The notes: a model not told the origin generated them from the sequence alone. Shown: positions 1-10,085, counted from the stretch's first letter. The stretch: 64,000 bases of DNA from Marinobacter salinexigens (GCF_008370345.1 NZ_VTUU01000004.1:248001-312000), one strand, 5' to 3'. A program made the numbers and translations.

Positions 1-41
1 TCACTGCTTCCGTGTGCCAACAGAATAATGCGGCGGCTCAT
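1..41 (-). CDS. CbiX/sirohydrochlorin cobaltochelatase-like protein, N-terminal fragment
   Basis: Only the first 13 codons lie in the window; the gene runs off the left edge on the minus strand. Reading starts at an ATG at 41, with CAGGAG about six bases upstream. The peptide begins MSRRIILLAHGSS. The hydrophobic strand followed by HGS is the opening of the CbiX/SirB class II chelatases, whose histidine binds the metal being inserted into sirohydrochlorin. The gene is divergent from the DUF924 gene at 95. The call rests on one short motif and a good ribosome-binding site, so it could be another protein with a similar start. Confidence 0.5.
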   Translation of the reverse strand, partial: MSRRIILLAHGSS

Positions 42-94
42 AAAGGCTCCTGATTCATCGTTTTGATCTACATAACATAACAAGGTACGAAGGA

Positions 95-697
95 ATGTTC
101 GATTGGAAAGAGATTCTGGATTTCTGGTTCGGTGAAATTGATTCCGATGGCTTACCTGACGGGTTTCATCGTAATCGTTGGTTCCGTTCCGACCGAAAGT
201 TTGATCAGGAAATACGCCGGCGGTTTTTGTCGATGGTGTTGTTCGCCTCTGAAGATGGATTGGAGCATTGGCGCACCGAGCCTGGCGGTTGTCTCGCAGA
301 GATCATTCTCCTCGACCAGTTCTCCCGAAATATTTATCGTGGTGGCGCGCTGGCTTTCGAGCAGGATCGTCAGGCACGGAAATTGTGCCGAAGGGCGATG
401 GAGAAGGGGATGGATGTGTCGTTGCCGCCGGTTCAGCGTGCGTTTCTCTATATGCCGCTACAACATTCCGAAAGAAAGGAGGATCAGGAGCTGTCAGTGG
501 AGTGCTATGAACAATTGTCTGCCTCGACCACCGGGATACTGGGTGAATTTTTGGGAAGTTTTGTGCAGTCGGCTCGGGACCACAGGGACATCATCCTGCG
601 TTTTGGGCGTTTCCCGCATCGGAACAAGGTGCTGAAGCGCGTTTCCTCCGCCGAAGAGCAGGACTATCTCACCCAGGGCAAGCGATTTGGTCAGTAG
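95..697 (+). CDS. DUF924 family protein
   Basis: This 200-residue protein belongs to the uncharacterised DUF924 family of small, all-helical, TPR-like cytoplasmic proteins. Recognisable family features are the FWFGE start near residue 10, the DQFSRNIYRG motif near residues 75-84, and PLQHSE near 122-127. Length is typical. No catalytic residues are known for the family, so no reaction can be given. The ATG has AAGG about nine bases upstream. The gene is followed by AT-rich DNA and the tRNA-Gly promoter, so it appears to be a single-gene unit. Family assignment is fairly secure; function is unknown. Confidence 0.8.
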   Translation: MFDWKEILDFWFGEIDSDGLPDGFHRNRWFRSDRKFDQEIRRRFLSMVLFASEDGLEHWRTEPGGCLAEIILLDQFSRNIYRGGALAFEQDRQARKLCRRAMEKGMDVSLPPVQRAFLYMPLQHSERKEDQELSVECYEQLSASTTGILGEFLGSFVQSARDHRDIILRFGRFPHRNKVLKRVSSAEEQDYLTQGKRFGQ

Positions 698-814
698 TCC
701 GTGCAAAAATAGAGGTGAACTCGGGCCGCTTGGCTGATTTTTTAACCCGATTGAGGGATTTCTGATCAGATTTTTGGTCTTAAAATCAAATTGAAAAAAA
801 GTTTTGGAAAAATG

Positions 815-842
815 TTGACGGACGGCGCTCGATCCGTAGAAT
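815..842 (+). promoter_or_regulatory. sigma-70 promoter of tRNA-Gly
   Basis: TTGACG at 815-820 and TAGAAT at 837-842 are separated by 16 bases. The tRNA begins 34 bases after the -10 box. Spacing and match are good for a housekeeping promoter. This is sequence-based inference. Confidence 0.6.
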
Positions 843-876
843 ACGCCTCCGTTGTCGACATCAACTCGATAGCACT

Positions 877-952
877 GCGGGAATAGCTCAGTTGGTAGAG
901 CACAACCTTGCCAAGGTTGGGGTCGCGAGTTCGAATCTCGTTTCCCGCTCCA
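877..952 (+). tRNA. tRNA-Gly (anticodon GCC)
   Basis: A complete 76-nt cloverleaf. The acceptor arms GCGGGAA and TTCCCGC pair fully. The D arm contains AGTTGGTAGA. The anticodon stem CAACC/GGTTG encloses TTGCCAA with anticodon GCC. The T arm contains TTCGAAT, and CCA is encoded at 950-952. It reads GGC and GGU codons. It has its own promoter and a strong terminator, so it is a single-gene transcription unit. Confidence 0.97.
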
Positions 953-958
953 GATTTC

Positions 959-993
959 AAAAAACCCGGTCTCGGAAGAGACTGGGTTTTTTC
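959..993 (+). terminator. intrinsic terminator after tRNA-Gly
   Basis: A long stem made of AAAACCCGGTCTC and GAGACTGGGTTTT (one G-T pair) encloses a GGAA loop and ends in a run of T. It begins seven bases after the CCA end. Confidence 0.9.
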
Positions 994-1088
994 GTTTCTG
1001 GCCGCCCGGAAAGTCGGTAACCGTCTGGCTCGTCAGGTATAATCAACCGCTTGTTCGTTAACCACAGGATGTCGGGAGGTAAAGGGCT

Positions 1089-1883
1089 ATGAACGTTCAG
1101 TCACTTTGGGTTTATCCGGTCAAATCATTGGCGGGTATTGAAGTGCAGAGTTTTGATCTGGACGACTTCGGTCCGGTTGGTGATCGCCGGTGGATGATCA
1201 TTGACGAAGAAAGGTCTTTCATCACCCAGAGGAAATACCCTCAATTGGCAAGAATCGCTACGTCATTAAGCGGTGGCGTGGTAACCGTCGACATTCCTGG
1301 AGAGGGTCGCTTCGAGCTACGTCCGACTGCCGAGGCTCTCCGGGCGCTTGTGTGGCGGGATTGGGCTGAGGCCTTGGTCGGAGAGACTGAGGCCAACGAG
1401 GCGCTAAGCCGGTTTTGCGGGCAAAAATTCCGTTTTGTGTACATGCCTGATGAATCCTTCAGACAGGTGGATGTTGCCCGGGTTTCTGACCGTCGTCGGG
1501 TGAGCTTTGCTGACGGATTTCCATTTCTGATTACGAATACTGCTTCCTTGGGTGATCTTAATGAACGCCTTGAGGTGCCGGTGGAAATGCGGCGTTTCAG
1601 GCCGAACATTGTGGTTGATGGCGATACTGCCTGGGATGAAGACAGCTGGCGTCAGTTACTTGTTGGAGAAACGGTGTTCAGTCTGGTGAAGCCATGTTCC
1701 CGGTGTGTTCTGACCACGGTGGATCCTGATTCCGGGATTAAGGACCCGGAGGTCCAGCCACTAAAGACGCTCTCTGGTTTCCGGCGCACCGAAGACGGCG
1801 TTATTTTCGGCATGAACGCCATACACGAATCGCAAGGCCAGATCCGGGTAGGCGACACCGTTACCATTTCCGAGAAGGAGTAA
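1089..1883 (+). CDS. MOSC domain protein (YcbX-like, short form)
   Basis: A 264-residue cytoplasmic protein. It has an N-terminal MOSC beta-barrel (residues 1-115, starting LWVYPVKSLAGI) and a MOSC domain (about 125-258). MOSC proteins bind the sulfurated molybdenum cofactor. The conserved cysteine that ligates molybdenum sits in KPCSRC (201-206), followed by TTVDPDSG as in YcbX and mARC enzymes, which reduce N-hydroxylated compounds. E. coli YcbX carries an extra C-terminal ferredoxin domain of about 100 residues, which is absent here, so any reductase activity would need a separate electron donor. The gene lies eight bases before uup, and these two families are also near neighbours in E. 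coli. Family is confident; the substrate is unknown. Confidence 0.85.
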   Translation: MNVQSLWVYPVKSLAGIEVQSFDLDDFGPVGDRRWMIIDEERSFITQRKYPQLARIATSLSGGVVTVDIPGEGRFELRPTAEALRALVWRDWAEALVGETEANEALSRFCGQKFRFVYMPDESFRQVDVARVSDRRRVSFADGFPFLITNTASLGDLNERLEVPVEMRRFRPNIVVDGDTAWDEDSWRQLLVGETVFSLVKPCSRCVLTTVDPDSGIKDPEVQPLKTLSGFRRTEDGVIFGMNAIHESQGQIRVGDTVTISEKE

Positions 1884-1891
1884 ATTCCAAG

Positions 1892-3838
1892 GTGCCACTG
1901 TTAACACTGGATTCCCTATCTCTCGCATTCGGCATGCACCCGTTGCTGGACCATGCGTCGCTTGTTATCGAAGCCGGGGAGAGGGTTTGTCTGCTGGGTC
2001 GTAACGGCGAGGGTAAGTCGACGTTACTGAAGATTGTTGCTGGTGATGTGGAGCCGGATAGCGGTGTCGTTCGTCTGGAGGATGGCTCGGTTCTTTCCGT
2101 GTTGCCCCAGAATCTGCCGTCTGACGACCAGCGTAGCGCCTATGATGTGGTCGCCGGAGCGTTTCCTGAAACCGGCGAATTGTTGGCCGAATTTCATCGG
2201 CTCTCCCAGCAGGCGGATGAGGCAAGCCTGGAGCGTTTGATGAAGGTCCAGGAGAGGTTGGAGGCGCTGGATGGCTGGCGGCTGGATCAGAAAGTAAATG
2301 CCGTTCTCGGCCAGTATGGCATTGAGCCTGATCGGACGCTGAATACGCTGTCAGGTGGTTGGCAGCGCCGTGTTCTGCTGGCCCGTGCGCTTGTGGCGGA
2401 CCCGGATATCCTTTTGCTGGACGAGCCGACAAACCACCTCGATGTTCCGGCAATTGCCTGGCTCGAAGAGGCGTTGGGGCAGTTCCGTGGTGCCATGTTG
2501 TTCGTCAGCCATGACCGTGCGTTCATCAGACGTATGGCGACCCGCATTGTTGAGCTGGACCGTGGCCAGCTTATCAGTTTCGCCGCAACCTACGATCGGT
2601 ATCTCGATCTCAAGGAAAAGGCTCTTGAGGAAGAGGAAAGGCAGAATGCCTTGTTCGATAAGCGACTCAAGCAGGAAGAAGCCTGGATAAGGCAGGGTAT
2701 AAAGGCCCGGAGAACCAGAAATATGGGGCGGGTACGCGCTCTCAAAGCTATGAGAGAAGAACATCGCCAGCGCCGGGTGAGGTCTGGAACAGCCAGCTTT
2801 GCGGTAGAAGATGCAGCGCGTTCCGGAAAGCTTGTCGTAGAAGCGGTTAATGCTGGTTTTTCCTGGGGTGATGACGCGAATGTCGTTAGTGGAATGGATC
2901 TGACCGTCCTGCGTGGGGACAAGATTGGACTGGTTGGAGAGAACGGTACCGGGAAAACGACACTGGTACGCCTTCTGCTGGGAGATCTGGCGCCGACCGA
3001 AGGCTCCATCCGTCTGGGTACCAATCTCGAAGTCGCCTATTTTGATCAGCTCAGGGGGGAGTTGGACCTCAGTCGCAATGCGTTGGATAACCTGTCAGAA
3101 GGTCGTGAATTTATCGAGATAAATGGCCAGAAGAAGCATGTGTTGGGGTATTTACAGGACTTCCTGTTCACTCCTGAAAGAGCAAGGTCACCGGTCAGCG
3201 TGTTCTCCGGTGGAGAGAGGGCGCGTCTGCTGCTGGCAAAGCTATTCAGTAAGCCCGCCAATATACTGGTACTCGATGAGCCGACTAACGATCTTGATGT
3301 CGAGACTCTTGAGTTGCTGGAAGAGCAGTTAGCGGAATTCAAGGGCACCGTTATAGTGATCAGTCACGACCGGGAATTTCTCGATAATGTGGTAACTGAA
3401 ACACTCTTTCTCGACGGATCTGGTAAGGTTCGTGAATATGTTGGTGGGTACTCTGACTGGCGCCGTCAGGGCGGTTGCTTCCCTTCGGAGCGTTCCCCTG
3501 ATCGTTCGGATAGGCAAAGCCGGGATCAAGGAAAGTCTGCCGGTTCAGCGAAGCCGTCTGAGGTTAAAGAATCCGCAAAAGCTGTGGACGAGTCCGCAAA
3601 AAGAAAACCCGCAAAGTTGAGTTATAAGCTTAAACTTGAGTTAGAGAAGTTGCCTGGACAAATCGAGGCACTGGAACGGGAAATCGCCCAGCTGCACGAA
3701 GCGATTGCCGGTGCTGATTTTTATTCAGGCCCGCCGAATGAAGTATCGGCCACACTGGAATCCCTGGCGGAGAAGGAGTCTACGCTGGAGCAGGTGATCG
3801 AACGATGGATGGAGCTGGAAGAACAGGCCAACGGATGA
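1892..3838 (+). CDS. uup: ABC-F ATPase Uup
   Basis: A 648-residue ABC-F protein with two ATPase cassettes and no membrane domain. Cassette 1 has Walker A GRNGEGKST (36-44), signature LSGGWQRR (about 153) and Walker B LLLDEPTNHLD (about 172). Cassette 2 has GENGTGKTT (about 349), FSGGERAR (about 437) and LVLDEPTNDLD (about 457). A charged linker and a C-terminal coiled coil (about 560-645) are the Uup hallmark and bind DNA or RNA in E. coli Uup. The family acts on ribosomes and branched DNA intermediates and limits precise transposon excision. Translation starts at GTG. The stop codon overlaps the next gene's ATG. Confidence 0.92.
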   Translation: MPLLTLDSLSLAFGMHPLLDHASLVIEAGERVCLLGRNGEGKSTLLKIVAGDVEPDSGVVRLEDGSVLSVLPQNLPSDDQRSAYDVVAGAFPETGELLAEFHRLSQQADEASLERLMKVQERLEALDGWRLDQKVNAVLGQYGIEPDRTLNTLSGGWQRRVLLARALVADPDILLLDEPTNHLDVPAIAWLEEALGQFRGAMLFVSHDRAFIRRMATRIVELDRGQLISFAATYDRYLDLKEKALEEEERQNALFDKRLKQEEAWIRQGIKARRTRNMGRVRALKAMREEHRQRRVRSGTASFAVEDAARSGKLVVEAVNAGFSWGDDANVVSGMDLTVLRGDKIGLVGENGTGKTTLVRLLLGDLAPTEGSIRLGTNLEVAYFDQLRGELDLSRNALDNLSEGREFIEINGQKKHVLGYLQDFLFTPERARSPVSVFSGGERARLLLAKLFSKPANILVLDEPTNDLDVETLELLEEQLAEFKGTVIVISHDREFLDNVVTETLFLDGSGKVREYVGGYSDWRRQGGCFPSERSPDRSDRQSRDQGKSAGSAKPSEVKESAKAVDESAKRKPAKLSYKLKLELEKLPGQIEALEREIAQLHEAIAGADFYSGPPNEVSATLESLAEKESTLEQVIERWMELEEQANG

Positions 3839-4506
3839 ACGTAAATTACGATTTCAGGTTTGATGACGGCAGGACGGTAGAGTTTCGGGTAACGGATTGC
3901 CCCGGTGAACCTGAGTCCCCCTTGCCATCCTGGACGAAACTGGCTCACTGCCAATGCTCCAGTTGTCCTTTGAAGGCGTCGGGCACATCCCATTGTCCGG
4001 CTGCCATTGAGATCCTCCCGGTTGTTGAAGCCTTCAGGTCAGACGATGCCTATCAGAAGGTCGACGTGAAGGTTACGGATGATCGCAGGAGCTACACCAA
4101 GCGAACCTCACTGGAAGAAGCTCTGCGGTCTTTGTTGGGGCTCAAGATGGCCAACAGTGGATGTCCTGTACTGAGCGAGCTGAGGTCGATGGCGGTACAT
4201 CATCTGCCGTTTGCCAGTTCTGACGAGTTCATCATGCGTAGCGTCAGCGATTATCTTCTTCAACAATACTTTGCGATGCGCAACCACAAAGAGCCGGACT
4301 GGGATCTTAAAGGTCTGGTCGAGCGTAACCAGCGTTTGCAACTTGTCAATCAGGCGCTGTGGCAACGCATTCACTCAGTGTGTGAGGGCGACAGTAACCT
4401 GAAAGCGCTGCTTAACTTCTTTTCTATGGCCTCAAGTGTAAGTTTTTCGCTGGAAAGTCAGCTCAGGAAGCTTGAAACCAAAATGACAGGGGAAGAGATT
4501 TGTTAG
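3835..4506 (+). CDS. uncharacterised small cysteine-motif protein (DUF6901-like)
   Basis: A 223-residue protein whose ATG overlaps the uup stop (ATGA), so the two are probably translationally coupled. It opens NYDFRFDDGRTVEFRV, which resembles an uncharacterised family that I believe is catalogued as DUF6901; this is from memory and not certain. Residues about 38-56 hold a cysteine cluster of pattern C-x-C-x2-C-x9-C, which could bind a metal. The rest is helical, with no signal peptide or membrane segment. No reaction can be proposed. Coupling to uup suggests a link to translation or nucleic acids, but that is only inference. Confidence 0.7.
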   Translation: MNVNYDFRFDDGRTVEFRVTDCPGEPESPLPSWTKLAHCQCSSCPLKASGTSHCPAAIEILPVVEAFRSDDAYQKVDVKVTDDRRSYTKRTSLEEALRSLLGLKMANSGCPVLSELRSMAVHHLPFASSDEFIMRSVSDYLLQQYFAMRNHKEPDWDLKGLVERNQRLQLVNQALWQRIHSVCEGDSNLKALLNFFSMASSVSFSLESQLRKLETKMTGEEIC

Positions 4507-4548
4507 GCTTGGTGCTGAACGTCGGTTCCGGCCGGTAGGTGGCCGGGA

Positions 4549-4573
4549 TGCCCGGAGGCGGAGCTTCCGGGCA
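4549..4573. terminator. hairpin between convergent genes
   Basis: TGCCCGGA and TCCGGGCA pair around a short loop, between the 3' ends of the small cysteine protein and the universal stress gene. There is no T-run, so it may be a Rho-assisted end or an mRNA 3' stabiliser acting in both directions. Confidence 0.45.
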
Positions 4574-4588
4574 CATCTGAATCCCGGA

Positions 4589-5020
4589 TCAGTTAATCCG
4601 AACGGCAAGTACGTCGCACTCGGTGCCGTGCAGCACGCCATTGGCAGTTGAGCCCAAAAGCAGTTGGAAGCCTTTTCGGCCATGACTGCCGACAATAACC
4701 AGATCCACGCTTTCTTCTTTCGCTATCCGGTGAATTTCTGATTCCGGGCGTCCCACCGCTACCACTTGCCGGGCTTTGTCTACGCCATACTGGTTGCCGT
4801 AGCTTTCCATCTGTTCGTGGGCGGCTTTGTCCAGTTGATCCTGAAGTTCGGTCAGATCCATGGGGATATCGCCGCCGTAGGCATAGCCAACGGGCTCTAC
4901 CACGTGAACCAGTAACAGTTCTGCATTGTGCGCTTCGCTCATAGCTTTCGCTTTGTCCAGGACCTGAGGGGCTTCCTCGGTCAGATCAATGGCGACAAGC
5001 ATTTTCTTGAAAGCAGACAT
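4589..5020 (-). CDS. universal stress protein, UspA family
   Basis: A 143-residue single Usp domain. It starts FKKMLVAIDLTEEAP and ends with the nucleotide-binding signature VGSHGRKGF followed by GSTANGVLH, which fits G-x2-G-x9-G-S/T. This suggests the ATP-binding type, as in UspFG and MJ0577, rather than E. coli UspA. DLTE replaces the common DGS after the first strand. It has a strong ribosome-binding site (AAAGGAG). Such proteins rise under starvation and oxygen or redox stress, but no clear Anr box was found upstream. It is transcribed alone, convergent with the uup unit. Confidence 0.9.
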   Translation of the reverse strand: MSAFKKMLVAIDLTEEAPQVLDKAKAMSEAHNAELLLVHVVEPVGYAYGGDIPMDLTELQDQLDKAAHEQMESYGNQYGVDKARQVVAVGRPESEIHRIAKEESVDLVIVGSHGRKGFQLLLGSTANGVLHGTECDVLAVRIN

Positions 5021-5141
5021 GGTCTTACTCCTTTCCTTTTGAATTCAGTCTGGATACAAGAATAGTACTCCAAAACGGTTCTCAAAAGTGTAGTGGGAAA
5101 CTGACGGGTATCAATTAAATGAGTAAGAAAAAGTGAGGGTT

Positions 5142-5161
5142 GGCGGGCAATTACGCCCGCC
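5142..5161 (-). terminator. terminator of the secreted-protein gene
   Basis: Read on the minus strand, GGCGGGC and GCCCGCC pair around a 6-nt loop, and a run of T follows about nine bases later. It lies just after the stop codon at 5172. Confidence 0.5.
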
Positions 5162-5171
5162 GGGTGTCGAA

Positions 5172-5993
5172 TCAGGCTGTGCCATCCAGCAGATCGATGG
5201 TATTGGCCAGGCCCTTCAGTATGCCCTTTGAGTAGCGGTCGATAACGAAGCTGACGTTGTTTTCGTTGTAGTTGATATAGGAGTTGCGGATAAACAGCCA
5301 CTTCGAGGCAACGTCTTCAATGGCCGCCTTCAATGCCTTGTCAGAGCTGTTTCCTTTCTTCACTGTCGAGAGCAGGGCGTCGAACTCCCGGGCTTGCACA
5401 TCCAGAGGCGTTTCTGAAGCGGAACCCTGGAATGTCTGGGAGACCGAAGAATTGGTTCGGGCAGAGTATTTGGCCATCATCTGGGCCATTTTAACGGCTG
5501 CAGAGCGGGCGGCTTCAACCCTTGGGCTGGTGGCTGTTTCGTTACTCTCACGGGCAGTTTCATAGAGTTCAGTGGCCATGTTGTTCATCTCCAGGGCCTG
5601 ATTGGCCATGTCCGAGACAAGCCGGAGGTCCGGGTAGCCGGTTTTGCGGACATCATTGATATTGTCACGCATCAGGTTCTTGAACTTGTCGAACTCCTGA
5701 CTGAGGGTTCCTACCTGCTCACCCGTGAGTACGCCGGTGGAGTCGCCGCCCAGGCGGTCCATTGCATCGTTTGCGGCATTAATGCCCGCCACAATTTCAT
5801 TCAGGGTGTTGGTGTCGCCGTTGGCGCTGAATTTGTAGTAGGCATCAAGAGCCATGTAGTTGCTTATGCGAAAAGTATGCAGGTCGGAAAGGAAGCTGTC
5901 GGATGTTTCTGCAGCGCGAGCGCCGAGTGATGTAAATGCCAAGAGAATCAGTGCTATGACCAGCGATTGGACCCGCAGGCGAGTGTCTTTCAT
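5172..5993 (-). CDS. secreted helical protein of unknown function
   Basis: A 273-residue protein with a clear signal peptide. Basic residues are followed by LVIALILLAFTSL and an ARA cleavage site, leaving a mature chain from about residue 28. The mature part is predicted to be almost all helical, rich in Asn, Ala and Met, with no cysteine or recognised catalytic motif. The repeated heptad-like pattern resembles periplasmic sensor or helical-bundle domains, such as four-helix ligand-binding folds, but it lacks transmembrane and signalling parts. It is divergent from fadB across a 463-bp region and monocistronic. I do not recognise the family. Confidence 0.75.
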   Translation of the reverse strand: MKDTRLRVQSLVIALILLAFTSLGARAAETSDSFLSDLHTFRISNYMALDAYYKFSANGDTNTLNEIVAGINAANDAMDRLGGDSTGVLTGEQVGTLSQEFDKFKNLMRDNINDVRKTGYPDLRLVSDMANQALEMNNMATELYETARESNETATSPRVEAARSAAVKMAQMMAKYSARTNSSVSQTFQGSASETPLDVQAREFDALLSTVKKGNSSDKALKAAIEDVASKWLFIRNSYINYNENNVSFVIDRYSKGILKGLANTIDLLDGTA

Positions 5994-6456
5994 CGGAAGC
6001 TTCTCCGTAGTGCGTTTTATTGTTGTAGACTAAAACCGGCTATGGTTGTGGACCAAAGTCGTAGATCGAAGTTAAAGTAACTGAGTCGGCCAATCAAGCG
6101 GTTTTGCCGGCGTTCCGGGCGGTAACTGTAAATAACTTTTAAATTTACGTGATGAAGTTCCGGTTTTGCCGGTGGTGTGTTGCCTGCGCCACTGAACTAC
6201 AACAATTCCTGTAGTCCTTTCTTCCGACGCCTCCGGTACAGCGGAGACTTTTGCGTCCTTTCGACAAGAAAGAAATTGACAAACGCCCGTTTTTTTTTCA
6301 TCGTGTGCCCTCACGATTCAAACGACTGTATGAATTTTGAATCGATTGATCGGGCAGTGACCGAAATCTCGCTGCACAAACAGCCGGTATCAGGGTGTCT
6401 GGAGATGCCTTTTTGCCAGCTGAAAGCAGTTCCAAACACAGACTGGAGATCAGTTG
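5994..6456. other. intergenic region upstream of fadB
   Basis: A 463-bp divergent control region with no convincing gene. It contains a direct repeat, CGGTTTTGCCGG at 6099-6110 and 6161-6172. It also contains an AT-rich stretch at about 6128-6148, a TTGACA hexamer at 6276-6281 without a good -10 partner, and the inverted repeat at 6315-6343. Promoters for both flanking genes must lie here. Confidence 0.6.
6315..6343. promoter_or_regulatory. inverted repeat, candidate fadB operator
   Basis: Perfect 8-bp arms GATTCAAA (6315-6322) and TTTGAATC (6336-6343) with a 13-bp spacer, 114 bp before the fadB start. Fatty-acid genes in this class are usually controlled by FadR or PsrA. The repeat does not match the canonical FadR site, nor the CAAAC/GTTTG arms of PsrA, so the regulator is unknown. 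Confidence 0.4.
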
Positions 6457-8604
6457 ATGATTTACGAAGGTAAAGCCATCACGGTTAAAGAGATCGAAGG
6501 CGGGATCGCTCAGTTGAACTTCGACTTGCAGGGCGAGTCAGTGAACAAGTTCAACCGTCTCACTATTGAAGAGCTGGGTGCCGCTACCGACGCTATCAAA
6601 GCGCAGAAGAATCTGAAGGGGCTGGTTGTAACCAGTTCTAAAGACAGCTTCATTGTTGGCGCGGATATCACAGAATTTACTGAGCTGTTTGCTGGCTCAG
6701 AAGAAGATCTGGTTGCCAACAACCTGAAAGCTAACGAAGTATTTAACGCCGTTGAGGATTTGCCGTTCCCGACCGTAACCGCCATCAACGGTATCGCGTT
6801 GGGTGGTGGTTTCGAAATGTGCCTCGCGACTGATTACCGTGTTATGGCTCCGAAGGCGAAAGTAGGCCTTCCCGAGGTCAAGCTTGGTATCTTCCCGGGC
6901 TTCGGTGGTACGGTCCGTCTGTCACGTCTGGTTGGTGTTGACAATGCTGTTGAGTGGATTTGTGGTGGCACCGAAAATCGTGCTGATGCCGCACTCAAGG
7001 TTGGCGCTGTTGATGCTGTAGTCGAAGCTGACAAGCTGGTTGACGCTGCTGTTGCCATTATTAACCAGTGCAACGAAGGCAAGCTCGACAATCAGGCCCG
7101 TCGCGAAGAAAAGAAAGGCAAGATCAAGCTGAACGCTATGGAAAGCATGATGGCGTTCGAGATCTCCAAAGCCTTCGTCGGTGGCAAAGCTGGCAAGAAC
7201 TATCCTGCGCCGGTTGAAGCCATCAAGACCATGCAGAAGCATGCCAGCATGACCCGTGACAAGGCGATTGAGGTTGAAGCCAAAGGCTTCGCCAAAATGG
7301 CCAAGACCAACGTTGCCGCGTGTCTTGTCGGTCTGTTCCTGAACGACCAGGCGCTGAAGAAAAAAGCCAGCGCATGGGAGAAAGAAGCTTCTGACGTCAA
7401 ACTGGCTGCCGTACTTGGTGCCGGTATCATGGGTGGCGGTGTGGCCTACCAGTCCGCACTGAAAGGCACGCCTATCATCATGAAGGATATTGCGCCGGAA
7501 GGTATCGCGCTGGGTCTGAAGGAGGCCAAAGGCCTGCTGACCAAGCGCGTAGGCCGCGGCAAGATGAAGCCTGACCAGATGGCGGATGTTCTTAACAGCA
7601 TTACTCCGGCCCTGAATTACGGTGATTTCAAGAACGTAGACCTGGTTGTTGAAGCGGTTGTTGAAAACCCGAAGGTCAAGGACATTGTTCTGTGCGAAAC
7701 TGAAGATCAGGTTCGTGAAGACGCTATCCTGACGTCCAACACCTCCACAATTTCCATCAACCTTCTGGCCAAGAACCTGAAGCGCCCGGAAAACTTCTGT
7801 GGTATGCACTTCTTCAACCCGGTACACATGATGCCGCTGGTTGAGGTTATCCGCGGTGAAAAGACCAGTGATCGCGCGATCGCGACTACAGTTGCGTACG
7901 CCAAGGCCATGGGCAAAACCCCGATCGTCGTAAACGACTGCCCGGGCTTCCTGGTTAACCGTGTCCTGTTCCCGTACTTCGGCGGCTTTGCCGGCCTGGT
8001 CCGCGATGGTGCCGACTTCCAGAAAGTTGACAAGGTCATGGAGAAGTTCGGCTGGCCAATGGGTCCTGCTTACCTCCTCGACGTTGTGGGCATGGATACT
8101 GCCAAGCACGCCAACGAAGTTATGGCTGAAGGCTTCCCCGATCGGATGAAGGACGAGAACAAGTCCGCCATTGACGTCATGTTCGAAAATAACCGCTACG
8201 GTCAGAAGAACGACATCGGTTTCTACAAGTACGAACTGGATCGCAAGGGTAAGAAGAAAAAGGTTGCAGACGAAGAGACCTACAAGCTGATCGAGCCTGT
8301 TGTTAATGGTCAGAAGGACTTCGACGAAGAAGAAATCATCGCTCGCATGATGATTCCTCTGTGCCTGGAAACTGTTCGTTGCCTGGAAGACGGCATTGTT
8401 GAAGCTGCAGCAGACGCTGATATGGGTCTGATCTACGGCATCGGCTTCCCTCCGTTCCGTGGTGGCGCCCTGCGTTACATCGATGACATGGGTGTCGACA
8501 AGTTCGTCGAACTGGCAGACAAGTATGCAGACCTCGGTCCTCTGTACCATCCGACCGAGAAGCTGCGTGAAATGGCCAAGACTGGCAAGAAGTTCTTTGG
8601 CTAA
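6457..8604 (+). CDS. fadB: fatty acid oxidation complex subunit alpha FadB
   Basis: A 715-residue multifunctional enzyme: enoyl-CoA hydratase and isomerase (1-190) joined to L-3-hydroxyacyl-CoA dehydrogenase (about 310-715). Visible catalytic features are the hydratase glutamates near 120 ([12 protein letters not shown]) and 140 ([14 protein letters not shown]). The NAD-binding loop LGAGIMGGG lies at about 321, and the dehydrogenase histidine in [10 protein letters not shown] at about 450. It acts with FadA in an alpha2-beta2 complex that shortens acyl-CoA. ATG 6457 gives the pseudomonad start [10 protein letters not shown], with GGAG nine bases upstream; a TTG one codon earlier is less likely. 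It forms an operon with fadA, 33 bases downstream. Confidence 0.96.
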   Translation: MIYEGKAITVKEIEGGIAQLNFDLQGESVNKFNRLTIEELGAATDAIKAQKNLKGLVVTSSKDSFIVGADITEFTELFAGSEEDLVANNLKANEVFNAVEDLPFPTVTAINGIALGGGFEMCLATDYRVMAPKAKVGLPEVKLGIFPGFGGTVRLSRLVGVDNAVEWICGGTENRADAALKVGAVDAVVEADKLVDAAVAIINQCNEGKLDNQARREEKKGKIKLNAMESMMAFEISKAFVGGKAGKNYPAPVEAIKTMQKHASMTRDKAIEVEAKGFAKMAKTNVAACLVGLFLNDQALKKKASAWEKEASDVKLAAVLGAGIMGGGVAYQSALKGTPIIMKDIAPEGIALGLKEAKGLLTKRVGRGKMKPDQMADVLNSITPALNYGDFKNVDLVVEAVVENPKVKDIVLCETEDQVREDAILTSNTSTISINLLAKNLKRPENFCGMHFFNPVHMMPLVEVIRGEKTSDRAIATTVAYAKAMGKTPIVVNDCPGFLVNRVLFPYFGGFAGLVRDGADFQKVDKVMEKFGWPMGPAYLLDVVGMDTAKHANEVMAEGFPDRMKDENKSAIDVMFENNRYGQKNDIGFYKYELDRKGKKKKVADEETYKLIEPVVNGQKDFDEEEIIARMMIPLCLETVRCLEDGIVEAAADADMGLIYGIGFPPFRGGALRYIDDMGVDKFVELADKYADLGPLYHPTEKLREMAKTGKKFFG

Positions 8605-8610
8605 CCCTGA

Positions 8611-9813
<1,203 letters not shown>

Positions 9814-9843
9814 TTTTCCTGGAGGAATAAGAGGCGATGTCCT

Positions 9844-9873
9844 GAAAGGCCCGGCTTTATGCCGGGCCTTTCT
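9844..9873 (+). terminator. fadBA terminator
   Basis: A 12-bp perfect stem, GAAAGGCCCGGC and GCCGGGCCTTTC, closes over a TTTAT loop. The following tract (TGTTTGTG) is only moderately T-rich. Confidence 0.75.
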
Positions 9874-9954
9874 GTTTGTGCCGGGAGGGCCATAACTCCC
9901 GGCACCGGGAAAAAAAGCGCGATGGAAACCAAAGAATGGGTTGTCTTGCTATTC

Positions 9955-9983
9955 TTGACCCTGTAAAACAGTGAGCCTATACA
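9955..9983 (+). promoter_or_regulatory. sigma-70 promoter of topA
   Basis: TTGACC (9955-9960), a 17-bp spacer, and TATACA (9978-9983). Predicted transcription start is near 9990, giving a leader of about 95 nt before topA. In other bacteria topA promoters respond to supercoiling; nothing here shows that directly. Confidence 0.6.
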
Positions 9984-10085
9984 GAATAGCGGCGCTTGTG
10001 TGTTTTCTAGCCGACTGATTTTACAGCGAGTTTACGGTTTGCTGAATAATTGACCGATTTATCGCCAAGGATACAGATCTCCGAT

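Noticed and set aside
5099-5112. Possible Anr/FNR half-site upstream of the universal stress gene
   Set aside because: On the minus strand TTGAT is present, but the second half-site (GTCAG) does not match ATCAA.
6276-6304. TTGACA as the -35 box of a fadB promoter
   Set aside because: At 16-18 bp spacing the -10 region is T-rich or CATCGT and does not resemble TATAAT.
6922-8550. Long open frame of 542 codons antisense to fadB
   Set aside because: It lies opposite a complete, well-conserved fadB, has no protein-family look, and reflects codon bias of a highly expressed gene. The same holds for long antisense frames opposite sdhA, lpdA and trpS.
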